Shown: positions 45,115 to 56,069 of the stretch, in pieces | Position numbering within the stretch: position 1 is the first letter of the stretch | Layout: every line of letters starts with the position of its first letter | NCBI GenBank assembly: GCA_019925095.2 | Contig: CM034401.1 | Location: 18,446,338-18,510,337, forward strand | Direction: 5' to 3' | From: Dendrolimus kikuchii | Taxonomy: Eukaryota > Arthropoda > Insecta > Lepidoptera > Lasiocampidae | Length of the DNA stretch: 64,000 nucleotides | Translations under genes and position numbers: made by a program | The notes under the pieces: generated by a model | Databases searched by the model: none | What the model saw: the letters and a program-made list of their open reading frames with translations, nothing else | What the model was told of the DNA's origin: nothing

Positions 45115-45605
45115 AATGTTGCTGTGGAGTTTCTTACCGCTTCTTCTTCTCAAAAGAGTAAGAATTTGTTTCATAGCAGTATATTTATAGCAGCAAGTAT
45201 GCTTAACTTTAACTTATATGTATACAGGATGGAAACTTTCAGCGAGGCAGTAGTTGTGGACTTCATGAAAGATGTATGGGATAAGATTTTTGGAATTTCT
45301 GACTTTTTTAGTACTCCAACATGGGTTGGTCCCATACGTCTTTTTGATCAGTAACAGAAACAAAATCGATTGGAATAAAACAAATTTTTGGTGTAAAATG
45401 GCTATTTTAACTGTACATTTTTTTTAAACCTGTCAATGGGTACCAACAATTTCACGAAAAATTATTGATAATCTCGTAAGACCATTTTCGTACAGCGGCG
45501 ACGATTAAGGTACGTCCCCTTATTGCCCCGCTGAAAAATTCCACCTGAATATGACGTACAAAAAAAGTTCTCCAGTGGAATTTACTTTGATAAAATTTCA
45601 AAGAA
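45115..45605 (+). repeat. Rep-R split by a MITE
   Basis: Left half 45115-45225 (GTTTCTTACCGCTTCTTCTT), right half about 45542-45605 (AAAGTTCTCCAGTGGAATTT). Confidence 0.6.
45226..45541. mobile_element. MITE with CAGG-TGGAA termini inside Rep-R
   Basis: CAGGATGGAAACTTTCAGCG at the left and CCCCGCTGAAAAATTCCACC at the right are inverted with about 25-bp arms. It is non-coding. Confidence 0.65.
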
Positions 45606-45680
45606 CATGTTAAAAGCATATTCTATTGCATAAAATTAAGGCAGCTTTACTACTATCAGCAATATCTTATAGATAAATTT

Positions 45681-45760
45681 AGGAAGTCGTGGTAGCGTAA
45701 TGGCTAGCACACGCCTCTCAAAATCAAAAGGCCGGTGTTCGAATCCTGACCAGAAGTAAT
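45681..45760 (+). mobile_element. tRNA-like sequence, probable SINE head or tRNA relic
   Basis: The A-box pattern TAGCGTAATGG (45693-45703) and B-box-like GTGTTCGAATCC (45735-45746) are 42 bp apart starting-base to starting-base. The T-arm pairs poorly and no acceptor stem closes, so a functional tRNA is unlikely. Confidence 0.55.
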
Positions 45761-45845
45761 TAGGCATTAAATATTTATTATAAAGTGAGATAATATTCTT
45801 GTACCAGTTTAAAAAAAAAATATGTCGCTGTAGTATAATATAACA

Positions 45846-46050
45846 CACAGGCTGACGGCCCGCCTGATGGCATGTGGTTATTGTCGCCTATGAACATTTG
45901 CATTACCAAAGGTACTACCAATCTGGTGTCAGGCTCGAAGGGGAGAAGGGGATACTGGAACCTGGCTACTAATGCGGGAACACAACTTATATTTGCTATG
46001 ATGAAATACTCTGGACTTGGGCTGTTAGGTATCCAAACAGATAAATGTCC
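45846..46050 (-). repeat. Diverged Rep-A relative
   Basis: GGCTGACGGCCCGCCTGATG, TCGCCTATGAACATTTGCAT and ACTGGAACCTGGCTACTAAT follow Rep-A with an insertion near 45920-45955. This is a different subfamily. Confidence 0.6.
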
Positions 46051-46051
46051 G

Positions 46052-46106
46052 GCACTGGACGTGATCGTGGTCAAACGCAAACCTATTTACAATAAAAAAA
46101 ATTAAA
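46052..46106 (+). mobile_element. LINE-E 3' tip on plus strand
   Basis: GACGTGATCGTGGTCAAACG then CAAACCTATTTACAATAAAA and a poly-A. The reverse complement matches 305-350. Confidence 0.7.
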
Positions 46107-46239
46107 AAATGTCCTACCACCTAATACCTATTGTTACGAGATGCACATGTTTCAATTCATTTTTCTCTAATCCTTAAGGTTTTTTTAACAGCTCATGAAC
46201 GTCCCACTATAGGGACGGACGGACAGTATACCCGCCACA

Positions 46240-46335
46240 TTTGTCCAAGGCGGCTTAGCAGATTTGACGTATTGGTTATCTCGATGTGCAGGTCTCATCA
46301 CGATGTTTTCCTTCACCGTTACCGCGTAACGATAC
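46240..46335 (+). repeat. LINE 3'-end-like fragment
   Basis: GTGCAGGTCTCATCACGATG then TTTTCCTTCACCGTTAC, a phrase I associate with insect LINE 3' regions. There is one copy here. Confidence 0.4.
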
Positions 46336-46699
46336 ACATATACTAAAATCTTAGTATAAGATTGATATTTATTTAAAATAGCTCAACAAAACAAATGCAT
46401 TACCTAGCCTCGAACTTTTGAAACTAAATTACGCTGAAACTCAGAAAGTTTCACTAAAACCATCCTCAACTTTGATAAACGATTGCATTTTGAGCTAATA
46501 AATTTAAATTTATCGACCTTAGATCCATAATAGCCTCACATTTCAGGCTCATTGTGAGTTATTGCCATATTTTACATATATTTTATCTTCTTTTCTATTC
46601 CCGAAGGTATAGAATTGGGATCGCGGTCGGCGATGCCCCCTTTTTTAACGAAGATAGTATTTCATGTAGGCTTGCAGAAGTATCGGTGAGGCTCTGGTA
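46336..46699. other. Unassigned
   Basis: TTCTATTCCCGAAGGTATAG near 46595 looks repeat-derived. Otherwise nothing. Confidence 0.35.
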
Positions 46700-46858
46700 C
46701 ATTTTCTATTTTTTTTTTTTTTACGTATAGGTTCGCGTTTGACCGTAATCTCGCTCAATTTGAGCGGAGATATGGTCTAAGATCTAGCACGCTTACCTAT
46801 TCATACGAGACTTGAAGACACCCAGGTTGTAGGTTTCGGGAAAAACAGACTATTATTA
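46700..46858 (-). mobile_element. LINE-E 3' end
   Basis: T-run at 46709-46722 (poly-A), then GGTTCGCGTTTGACCGTAAT and GAAGACACCCAGGTTGTAGG. Confidence 0.75.
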
Positions 46859-46860
46859 GT

Positions 46861-47100
46861 ATTATTGCTAGCTGCCACCCGCGGTTTCACCCGCGTGATA
46901 ATGGAAAATCGTTATATTTTGGATAATTCACACTATATCTTTATAAATTATAGCCTGTCTTATTTTGATGTATAAGCTATATTTATTGTAAAGTTTGATC
47001 AAAATCCACTCAGTAGTTTTTGCGTGAAGAGTAACAAACATACATCCATACATTCTTACAAACTTACACGTTTATAATATTTATAGAGATCATAGCTTCT
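46861..47100 (+). mobile_element. Hel-H copy
   Basis: GCTAGCTGCCACCCGCGGTT at the start, ATCCACTCAGTAGTTTTTGC in the middle and CACGTTTATAATATTTATAG at the end. Confidence 0.65.
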
Positions 47101-47621
47101 TAGTTTAAGTTATATCTAGTTATTTTAGGTGAGATTTAAATTACTCATTAGTCTTATTTCCTAGATTAGATTGTAATTTTAATGTTGTATCACTAAGATA
47201 CATCATTTATGAAAAAAAATATATATAATTAAGTGTAAAGATTCAAATTTTGCTGTAATAGCAAAGATACCCTAAAAACGCAGATTTGTAAACATACAAA
47301 TCAAATACATCCAAACTACAGTTGTTTTGCAATCATCAAGTCGACACAGCTTGAATTAATGAATAATTGATATAGTATCGTCGTTCCGTCATTAGTATAG
47401 CGTATCAGGATCGATTTTCAATCAACAGTCATGGTGGAGTGTTTTTGTTCGTTATATTTTTGTTACAGCGTGATTTAAAAACAATATCATATTCGTATCG
47501 ATCGTGTACTACCTATGATAAATTAATTCGCAGCTATGATTTGTATATAACGGGTAACTCGGTGTCTGGTTTTAGGAATAAACTCAATGATTCTATATCT
47601 TGAATTCAGATCATATCATCA
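47101..47621. other. Unassigned
   Basis: Nothing recognised. Confidence 0.45.
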
Positions 47622-47765
47622 TTCAGATCTGTAAAAGCATATTTTAATACCTGTCGGCATTTGAAATAGTTGTAATCCTTTTATGATCGTCTTCTTTTGT
47701 TCCCTTATTTATTGGCATACGTTTCTAGTTATTGTGGAGAACAGCCTATTGTCCTAAGGATTAAA
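47622..47765 (+). mobile_element. LTR-P fragment
   Basis: TTTTATGATCGTCTTCTTTT and TATTGGCATACGTTTCTAG are inverted in solo LTR 3 (55900-55960). AACAGCCTATTGT matches LTR 2. It is a U3 piece without termini. Confidence 0.6.
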
Positions 47766-47779
47766 AAAATTAAAGAGTA

Positions 47780-48236
47780 TTTTTTTATGTTTTACTTCGC
47801 ATCGACTTCAAGATGTTTTAGATAATGTATATTAAAAATAAGATATTATAATTAAAAATAGCTCTCGAAATAAGTTATTTTATACTTTTTAGTGTTTGAA
47901 GTCGGTTTTTTAAACGAAGTTTTTTTTATTTGTTACTTTTTAGTTTCTAGCTATGGGTAGGCCTACGAAAGGTGCCGCGCGCCTTAAAAAGTATAGGTCC
48001 CAAGAAACGGGAACGGAAAAAAATGTCATAATTTTTTTTTCATAAAATGAAAACCACTAAACCAAACTATGTTAAATTTTTAGAGGACCAAATGGCAACT
48101 ATTCCGCATCAAACTAAAGAAGAATTACGTAAATCGGATCATAAATCTCAGCATAATCGGCGTACATACATAAAAAAAATACCAATCAAGTTGCGAACCT
48201 CCTCCTTTTTGAAGTCGGTTAATAAAATAAAATAAA
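47780..48236 (+). repeat. Rep-O, most complete copy
   Basis: ATGTTTTACTTCGCATCGAC at the start and CTCCTTTTTGAAGTCGGTTA at the end give inverted CGACTTCAA termini. A short frame MGRPTKGAARLKKYRS at 47953 is soon interrupted. Confidence 0.6.
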
Positions 48237-48369
48237 CTAGGTTGTAATCGCGTTAAAAAGATATTAAGAGTGCCTGCACATTAGGTCGCAAGCGGTACTG
48301 CAGCAGCGCGACAGCAGCACATGCCTTCTTATTATAATTACAACCGCGCGACTTGTTTAGATTAGGGTG

Positions 48370-48640
48370 GCGCACTTCAAATTCAAATTCAAATTCAAAT
48401 TCATTTATTTTATAAACTTATTTCTAGGCCTTATATAATTACATCTAAAACTTATATAGTAGTTAAAATTAAGGCTACAAATTATTTTTGGCGGCGGTTG
48501 CTGCACTAGACTCTAGGTCTGTATCGCGGCACCCAACTTCATTCCAATAATGGATTCTAACGAGGAAACACCATTTTTTCTCCTGCTGTTTTTGATTCTC
48601 CTTCGGTGCCATCAATATCGCATTCATAATAAAAAAAAAA
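48370..48640 (-). mobile_element. LINE 3' end with (TTGAAT)n tail
   Basis: The hexamer repeat at 48375-48402 is the tail of a minus-strand element. Its 3' region includes GCGGCGGTTGCTGCACTAGA (plus-strand text) and ends at an A-run near 48630. Confidence 0.55.
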
Positions 48641-48911
48641 GTGTGCGACTCGGGATGCCCGACAGAAGTGATAACTTAGCCTGCCTACCGCTGCCGTATG
48701 CGTGAGAGACAGGGAAGCCAGACAGACTGGCGCCGTAACGCGTTACGCAACGAAGCGGTTTACCCTCCCATAAGAAGTTATCACTTCAAAAAAGCGTGTG
48801 CGTCTCGGGACGCCCGACAGAAGTGATAACTTCCGTGAGAGAAAGGGAAGCCAGACTGGCACCGTAACGCGTTACGTAACGAAGCGGTCTACCCTCCCAT
48901 AAGAAGTTATC
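48641..48911. repeat. MITE tandemly duplicated, 155-bp offset
   Basis: Copy 1 has exact 13-bp termini GAAGTGATAACTT (48665-48677) and AAGTTATCACTTC (48775-48787). Copy 2 starts at 48796 with its left terminus at 48820-48832 and the right cut short at 48904-48911. Both contain GTAACGCGTTACG. Copy 2 lacks about 26 bp present in copy 1. Confidence 0.8.
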
Positions 48912-49423
48912 CTGTTGCTGTAATCATCGAACCTCGAATCCCACAAAGCAGGACGTAATTCAACTTCAATGAAAAAATTTTAAGCTTTCAGTTTAAAACA
49001 TTTTTGAGCGTCTATCATTTAATTAGAGAACAAATACATTTTCTCTGAAGTTAAATATGACTAAAAATTTCACGTCTAACTCAACATTAAATAACGTAAA
49101 GGAAATAACTTCAGTGCAATTATTTGAACATTAAAATCGCGTCATTCAGTGCAGAGTTTCTGAATGCTTTGACGTTGAAGAATTCTGCATGGAGCCAAGA
49201 ATTTGCTTGCGCTGTTTATACCGGAATGAGGTTTTAATTGAATTCCATTAATTCCATTTTCAGTTCAGCTAATGTAACGTATTTCTTTTATTTAATTAGT
49301 CGATAATTTATAACATGGATATAAATAAGATTTTAATTATTATTAACTTGTTTTTTTTTAACTCTAGTGGATAGCTCTATTAACGCAAGCGATGCCTCGT
49401 TACATACGAAAACCAGTTATATA
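48912..49423. other. Unassigned
   Basis: Nothing recognised. Confidence 0.45.
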
Positions 49424-49990
49424 CATATACTAGCTGTACCCGGCAGACGTTGGCAGACCTTTTTTTTTTTTGGGGGGGGGTTAACAGCTGTGGTCGAACA
49501 AACTAAAGTTTTACAAACTAGCGTTACAAAAAGTAAAAATCTAGAACCCGATTACAGCGTCATTTACCGGGACCAAATGTCAATCTAAACTCGAATCAAC
49601 TTGAACAAACATAGTAGAAAATTATTAAAGTACTTATATCGCTATTAAAAAATAGGGGTTGGTGGTAGAAGGATGAAAATTTAGGGTTGTATGTATCTTT
49701 GCCAAAAAAATATAAAAAAATATTTAGGAGTGGGCCACCCTTATCATTTAGGGGTATGAGAAATAGATGTTGGCAGATTCTCAGACCTATCCGATATGCA
49801 CACAAAATTTCATACAAATCGGTTCAGCAGGTTTCGGAGGAGTTTGGTAACAAATACCGGGACACGAGAATTTTATATATAAAACCGCTCAAAAATCCGT
49901 TGCGTAGTTTAGGAGTTAGCGGGTGTACAGGTAGAGAGACACGGAAAGTGACTTTGTTTTATACATGTAAAACAAAGGATAAAGATAATT
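49424..49990 (+). mobile_element. Hel-H, long copy
   Basis: TACTAGCTGTACCCGGCAGA at the start, ATCTAGAACCCGATTACAGC, TCGGTTCAGCAGGTTTCGGA and CAAAAATCCGTTGCGTAGTT, ending TTTTATACATGTAAAACAAA. It contains T11-G9 at 49461-49480. Confidence 0.7.
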
Positions 49991-50027
49991 CCTAATAATA
50001 ATTATTAAAACCATTTTTATAGTAAGA

Positions 50028-50155
50028 TAGATAGATGGTAACACTTTATTGCTTATAAAAATAATACACGTAAAACTTCAATTACAATATTTTTAGGCAT
50101 AACAATAGGCTGCCTTATCGCTTAGAGCAATCTCTTCCAGGCAACCTAACGTATT
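50028..50155 (-). repeat. Rep-M copy
   Basis: TAACACTTTATTGCTTATAA and TTAGAGCAATCTCTTCCAGG. Confidence 0.6.
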
Positions 50156-50161
50156 CCTATT

Positions 50162-50399
50162 CGCCAGGTGGTAGGGCATTTGCGCGACTGGATGGCTACC
50201 ACCCCTGGTCTAAGGCATGTCGCCATAACAACCTTGAGTTGTGTTCCGGCATTAGTGACCAGGTTCCAGTGACCCCTAAGCGAGCAGCAGCGCATGTGTA
50301 CCACCTTTGGTGTTGCAAATGTCCATAGACGATGGTAACCGCTTTCCATCAAGTGGGCCGTCTGTCTGTCTGCTGAACTCCTGCAATAGAATAAAAAAA
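50162..50399 (+). repeat. Rep-A, 5'-truncated
   Basis: Starts GCCAGGTGGTAGGGCATTTG, the same breakpoint as 41590, and ends CTGCAATAGAATAAAAAA. Confidence 0.85.
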
Positions 50400-50511
50400 C
50401 CTATAGGATATTCTTAGCTAATCTTGCGATGTAGGTAATGCATAAATTTATATTGTATGTTTTTTTATTGTGTGAAAGTAATTCGTTATCAGTTACTTTA
50501 TTCAACATTTC

Positions 50512-50817
50512 TATCCGTGCAGGAACGGAGAAAGAATACAATTTCCTGCGGCCGAGCGACCTGTCGTAAGAGGCGACCAAACAAAACACAGCCAGGTGGT
50601 AGAGCATTTGCCCGACTGAATGGGGTCTAAAGTATGTCGCCATAACAACCTTGAGTTGTGTACCGGCATTAGTGACCAGGTTCCAGTCTCCCTTAAGCGA
50701 GCAGCAGCGCATTTGTAGCACCTTTGGTGTTGCAAATGTCCATAGGCGATGTTAACCGCTTTCCATCAAGTAGGCCGTCGGTCTATCTGTTGAACTCCTG
50801 CAATAAACTAAAAAAAA
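50512..50817 (+). repeat. Rep-A copy
   Basis: Complete 5' end; a roughly 20-bp gap follows CTGAATGG. 112 bp from the previous copy. Confidence 0.85.
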
Positions 50818-51022
50818 CATAATTGTACTTAGGTTGGTGAACAATAAAGTTTTTTTATTCATTCATTTACTAAATATTACGATCTAGTCAATAGGGGCTA
50901 GCAAAGGATTTAATTTTATCCAAATATTCTATGTATGTTTGTTTAGTGTGTAATATTGACTCCAATATCATATTTTATAGTATATAACACATAATAAAAT
51001 AAATATTATTGTTATTATTATT

Positions 51023-51337
51023 TTATTTTTTATTGCAGGAGTTCAGCAGACAGGCAGACGGCCCATTTGATGGAAAGCGGTTACCATCGCCTATGGACAT
51101 TTGCAACACCAAAAAGGTGCTACAAATGCGCTGCTGCTCTCTTAAGGGAGACTGGAATCTGGTCACTAATGCCGGAACACAACACAAGGTTGTTATGGCG
51201 GCATACTCCAGATCAGGGGTGGTCGCCATCCAGTCGAGCAAATACCCTACCACCTGGCTGTGGGTTGGTTGTCACCTCTGACGACAGGCCGCCCGGCCGC
51301 AGGAAATTGTATTATTTCTCCGTTCCTGCACGGATAT
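51023..51337 (-). repeat. Rep-A copy, inverted relative to 50512
   Basis: From TTTTATTGCAGGAGTTCAGC to TCCTGCACGGATA. Together with 50512 it could fold in a transcript. Confidence 0.88.
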
Positions 51338-51960
51338 ATGCGTAGTTATTACTAGATTAATACATATATTTAGATAACTTGTATAATATTCTTTATTAAA
51401 TTTTCAATTTTCTTTGTTTCAGGTGGATTTCAGATAGTTTAGGAACCCAAGAACACTTCGATAAGTATGAGCTAATATTTTACGTTTTACCTTAGTTGTA
51501 TCCAAGTAATATACATATTAAATACATAGATATTTATTAGAAAATACCGAACAAGACTATTTCTTGATTGGAGGATAATGTTATTTATCTTGTTCCTTTC
51601 AAAATACCTGTTATGTTGAATAGAAATTAATCAAAACCACATTTCAACGCCTTAGTAACGTAAAATTTATATATTCATAATCGAAGACGAAGCATGTTTC
51701 GATAATTGTTATGCAGTCTCTACCATTTCACCTTTTTTCAGAATATCTCATCTAATATTTCAAAAATAAGAGAGGTTCACGTTCCAAATCTTATAATTTT
51801 TGCATCTAATATCGTCCCTCTTATAGACGTAAACGAATGAAAGAATACCGTCGTCATGTTACTGTTTTTTTTTTAAGATCAGAGTAAAATGATACCTTAG
51901 ACGATCGCTTACACAGAAAAACTCTTGATAGTAGTTTTTTTCAAAGTTCAGACACATGTA
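51338..51960. other. AT-rich, unassigned
   Basis: Nothing recognised. Confidence 0.45.
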
Positions 51961-52150
51961 AGGTGGTCTAGTCATTATTTTTTTGGGTATTTAAACCATT
52001 TTGTAGGGACAAATATATTGAACACCCGCACATAAAGGCTGGAGAGGGGCGACCCGCGCCCTCTCTCACCTCGTGGTGAGATCCGAGGTGGCCGGAGGGA
52101 CCCAGATCTCCGGTTAGCAAATGGTGAAGTCAACCCATAAGAGCCGGCCG
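51961..52150. other. GC-rich segment of unknown family
   Basis: CCTCTCTCACCTCGTGGTGA and GGCCGGAGGGACCCAGATCT stand out in AT-rich DNA. It adjoins LINE-E and may be LINE 5' sequence. Confidence 0.35.
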
Positions 52151-52555
52151 TTTTTTTCATTATAGTATAGATTCGCGTTTGACTATATATAGCAAAGATT
52201 GATGGATATAGAAACTTTTTGTATATGTTAAATTTGAATTTAATATTGGAATGCGTGGCTGTCTTAAGTTGTTTCTGCCACCGATGAAATTACACTTGAA
52301 AATATATTTCGTAACAACGTAGACCTCTCTTATTCAATAATCACGTCTTCTTAGCCCCCAACAAAGATATAGTCTAGGATGATATAATCAAGAAGGTACC
52401 TATTCACACGGGACTTGAATACACCCAGCTTATAAGTATCGGGAAAGACAGATTCCAGGAACTAGTTGCACTCCTTTGCGGTACGTATGATAAAGCTAGA
52501 TGCAAAGCGCTTCGTTCTTAAGGTGGAATATCCATGTATATCGGTGCCGCATAAC
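52151..52555 (-). mobile_element. LINE-E ORF2 end, interrupted
   Basis: TAGATTCGCGTTTGACTATA at the left. TACCTATTCACACGGGACTT and ACTAGTTGCACTCCTTTGCG on the right. A segment of about 170 bp (52183-52350) without family similarity separates them. Confidence 0.6.
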
Positions 52556-52559
52556 AGTG

Positions 52560-53000
52560 CATCTGGTTGTCCGTCAAGGCTGGAGGTGAATGCGCAACCG
52601 AGCCCACAGTCCCGATAAGGGACGTTTGAGAATTAGATAGGGGTTTTAGTGGGTATCCCTAACTGCGGCGTGGCAATAGGACCTTTTTTTATTGCAGGAG
52701 ATCAGCAGACAGGCAGACGGCCCACTTGATGGAAAGCGGTTACCATCGCCTATGGACATTTGCAACACCAAAATTGCTACAAATGCGCTGCTGCTCTCTT
52801 AAGGGAGACTGGAACCTGGTCACTAATGCCGGAACACAACTCAAGGCTGTTATGGCGACATATTTTAGACCAGGGGTGGCAGCCACCCAGTCGGGCAAAT
52901 GCCATACCACCTGGCTGTAGGTTGTTAAGTCGCCTCTTACGCCTCTTAACCCCTCGCGCGATCTATGGTCCTTAATCGGATTTCCCCTGTATAAAAAAAG
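52560..53000 (-). repeat. Rep-F copy split by Rep-A
   Basis: On the minus strand: CAGGGGAAATCCGATTAAGG (52947-53000), then Rep-A, then GCAGTTAGGGATACCCACTA and AAACCCC (52560-52683). Confidence 0.7.
52684..52946 (-). repeat. Rep-A nested in Rep-F
   Basis: Minus-strand, same orientation as the host repeat. 5' end truncated near GTAAGAGGCGACTTAACAAC. Confidence 0.82.
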
Positions 53001-53324
53001 GACAAATATATTTTACTTGCATATTACTATAAATCCAGTTGCTTCCAAGAAAAATGTTTCTTACATATCACAAATACAGACGAGCAGACGTTACGATTGT
53101 AACTCTAAAATGTGAAATCAAATTACACCAGTTTTAACAATGATTCAAGTCCTTCGCTTATTAATGAAATTCCCAAAATGATACAGTATAGACTAATTTC
53201 TGCAATCGTTAATAGTTCAAAATTAGTTTAATAGAGCACACTATGAACATGACCGCGATAAAACCGGTATATACGAGCCATTTAAAGTTGAACATGTTGT
53301 TTACTATTTGTATGAACTATCATA

Positions 53325-53625
53325 ATATTTTATACTAGCGGTTGAGGCAGACGTTATCCTACACTGAAAAAATAAAAATCTAGAACCCGATTCCAGGGCC
53401 GCCTACCGGGTCTAATTGTGAATCTAAACCATCCCCGGACCCAATCAAACACTATTTTTTTTACATATTGGATTGCATTATTGAAGTTTTAGTAGAGATT
53501 TATAATTTTTTCTAGTAATTAGCATTCTAATAGTGAAAGAATTTTTGAAATCGGTCAAGTAGTTTTTGAGTTTATTCGTCACAAATATACGAATCTAACA
53601 TTACTTTTCGTAATACAACTAACCG
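53325..53625 (+). mobile_element. Hel-H copy
   Basis: ATACTAGCGGTTGAGGCAGA, AATCTAGAACCCGATTCCAG and GTCAAGTAGTTTTTGAGTTT. Confidence 0.6.
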
Positions 53626-53860
53626 TGTCGAGGACATCATACATGCGAAACTTGGACGTATGTATATTTCTATTTATTCAACTCTGGAAGACAGAGAAAT
53701 ATTCACGGAAATCGAAAACAAAATTTCTGTATTTAACCCTAAAATATCGGAGATTATTCGAGACAGACTTACTGAGAGATTACACGAAGAAATATCTCTG
53801 ACTCTCGTCAATTTCATAGTTTATTTTACTTACAACCTCAACGCGGTAACACGATTTTAA
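53616..53860 (+). other. Open frame, possible exon remnant
   Basis: An open frame ends at TAA near 53860. It contains TLEDREIFTEIENKISVFN and IIRDRLTERLHEEISLTLV, a mixed-charge helical-looking stretch unlike the AT-artefact frames. There is no domain call, splice-site or promoter support, and its upstream part runs into Hel-H. Confidence 0.25.
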
Positions 53861-54281
53861 TAAATAATACCTTTAAAATGGATTAATTTAAACCTGCGGC
53901 TGTTGCGTTGATGAACATGAAACGCTTTATTAATTTTCAATGACATGACAATGAGTTTTCATATAGCGAAAACAAAAAACGTATGAAGTACATGCTTTTA
54001 ACAAAACTGTTTAATTTATGTACGTAATTGTTTAATACTCACTAATTATGCATGCAACTTTGATACTGCTGGGATTACAAAATTTTATATTCATAATATC
54101 TTCTAAACCCTGGAACATACGAAAATAGTACATACATAAAAATGTAATTATTGCTTTGCTTTATTTAAGGCAAATTATGCCCGATTCCATAGCAGCGAGT
54201 AGAAAAGTAATCAGAGAAATGGACAGCGCAAATATGTAAACATATTGTATTTATATACACAACATGTTTACATACTCATAC
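53861..54281. other. AT-rich, unassigned
   Basis: Nothing recognised. Confidence 0.45.
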
Positions 54282-54392
54282 ATATCTCGAACATGACATA
54301 CATTACGTATGTCGAACATGACATACATCATACATTACATAATATGTCGAACACGACATACGTTACGTAATTATGTCGAACATGTCATATTT
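54282..54392. repeat. Cluster of four ATGTCGAACATGACATA-type hairpins
   Basis: Related palindromic words (TCGAACATGACATACATTAC, TGTCGAACACGACATACGTT, TGTCGAACATGTCATA) recur at about 25-35 bp spacing. Each folds on TATGTC...GACATA. Confidence 0.8.
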
Positions 54393-54534
54393 ACGCGGCC
54401 CACTTCCCTAGCCTATTCTTGCTCGCTGCTCTAAAAATAGGCATAATATAAACGAGAGGTAATATAAAATTCCAGTCTTCATCCCTGAAATTTTCATTGA
54501 AACATATATTTCATACAACATATTGCGGAGCCTA

Positions 54535-55195
54535 TATTTTCTTTAATAATAAATCGGTTTACGTTTGACCACGATCACGTAAAATGCCGGACGATGATTC
54601 TGTCGAAGATGGAGCACTCTTACCTAATTAGTACTACCCGTGCGTAGAAGGTTTGCCGATAGCCTCATGATGTCACGCGTCGATGGTCAGTAAGGTTGAC
54701 AAAACAAAGTTACATAAATCATTGTTGCAATAAATTTGTTATTTTAATTTATTATTGTATATATAATACTTTACATACGTATTTATACATATAATAAAAC
54801 TGTAGAAGTCGAATGTCTGTATAATGAAAAAAAATACTAAAAGCCGAGTCAGGGGGATGTAAGAAGTGAAATAGAACTAATTTAGTTTTTTTTTTAATAT
54901 TTTTGTTTCTCTGTTTGTACGGGCTAATCTCCGAAACGACTGGACTGATTTAAATGAAATTTTGTATACCACCATACATAATAAGCTTATATCCCTGTTC
55001 AACATATAGGATACTTTTGATTCCGAAAAATTAAAGAGTTCCCGTGGAATAGTTAAAAAACCGCACCGCGCGGTCGAAGTCGCGGTTATCAGCTAGTATA
55101 CAATAATAGTAAGTAGTCATCGGCAAACCTGCGCGCGGCTTATACCTATTCACACGAGACTCTTTCAGTCTCGTGTGAGTAGGTACCCGATATGA
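54535..55195 (-). mobile_element. LINE-E 3' end split by a foldback insertion
   Basis: Left piece 54550-54634 (TACGTTTGACCACGATCACG). Right piece from 55139 (ACCTATTCACACGAGACT), duplicated in inverse as a hairpin at 55139-55184 with about 19-bp arms. Confidence 0.6.
54635..55138. mobile_element. Insertion in LINE-E with short inverted ends, containing Hel-H
   Basis: AAGGTTTGCCGATAGCC at 54649 pairs with TCATCGGCAAACCTGCGCGC at 55116. Inside, 54785-55098 is a minus-strand Hel-H (CGAAACGACTGGACTGATTT, GCGGTTATCAGCTAGTATA). Confidence 0.6.
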
Positions 55196-55518
55196 GACAA
55201 GCTTTCAGACAATGAGACAAACGAAAACCTAAAACAGTAATTTATCAATAAATATATATACAGAAAATTAATTTGTTATGGTTTAAGTAGTTCTTTCTCT
55301 GTGACTTTCGCTGCGCACAGCTGAGTTCCTTGTTCCACGGAAACTTGCATTTTGATAGATTAGTATTTATTTAAATTCTCATTTCTAAAGAGAGAATGTA
55401 ACTGACAAAGATTAAATTAAAACCTGTACGTACAGACCTTACAATCTATGTGAGCAAAGTGTACTAAGATAATCTAGTATTATATTGTTTTTATACCCTT
55501 CTTGAATACGCAACATAT

Positions 55519-56069
55519 TGTTACGAGTTGCGAGACTCGAATTAAAATGCCGTTAGAATTACTATAGAGTTTATTAGAACTATACAAACACGTATAACAC
55601 AGGTACAAATATAAACGAACACAACAAGTCTAAACGTAATGCAGAAGGTCGTAATTCAATAAAACGCGCAAATTCCGTCACTATTAGATTCCCGATTGTA
55701 GTACACGCGTCACGCTTTGATTGTGGTTCTCGCTCGATTGCCCCCTCCCTCAATCAGGCCATCGTTTTATACTGCACAAATGCAATGTGCCCGCCGGGCA
55801 CACGTTGCCCGAATTTCCTAGAACCAGCTTGTACTTTATATCCGTAACACCTGGCTAATGTTTACAGCCGCAAGCGGCCGTAAACAATATAACAATATGT
55901 TTTTCTCTAGAAACGTATGCCAATAAATAAATAAACAAGAGAAGACGATCATAAAAGAATTACAATAGTTTTATTGTTATTAGTTATTAGTTCAAATGTC
56001 GACGGGTAATAAATGTGCTTCTACAAATTTGTACGTGGAATTTGTCTTTGTCGGCGCCTAGGTGTAACA
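55519..56069 (-). mobile_element. LTR-P solo LTR 3; TSD ATAT
   Basis: TGTTACGAGTTG to GGTGTAACA, flanked by ATAT (55515-55518 and 56070-56073). It is 551 bp, the longest of the three, with an extra AT-rich stretch near 55960-56000. On the minus strand it has a TATAAAA (from TTTTATACTGCAC) and AATAAA near the end. No internal region. Confidence 0.9.
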
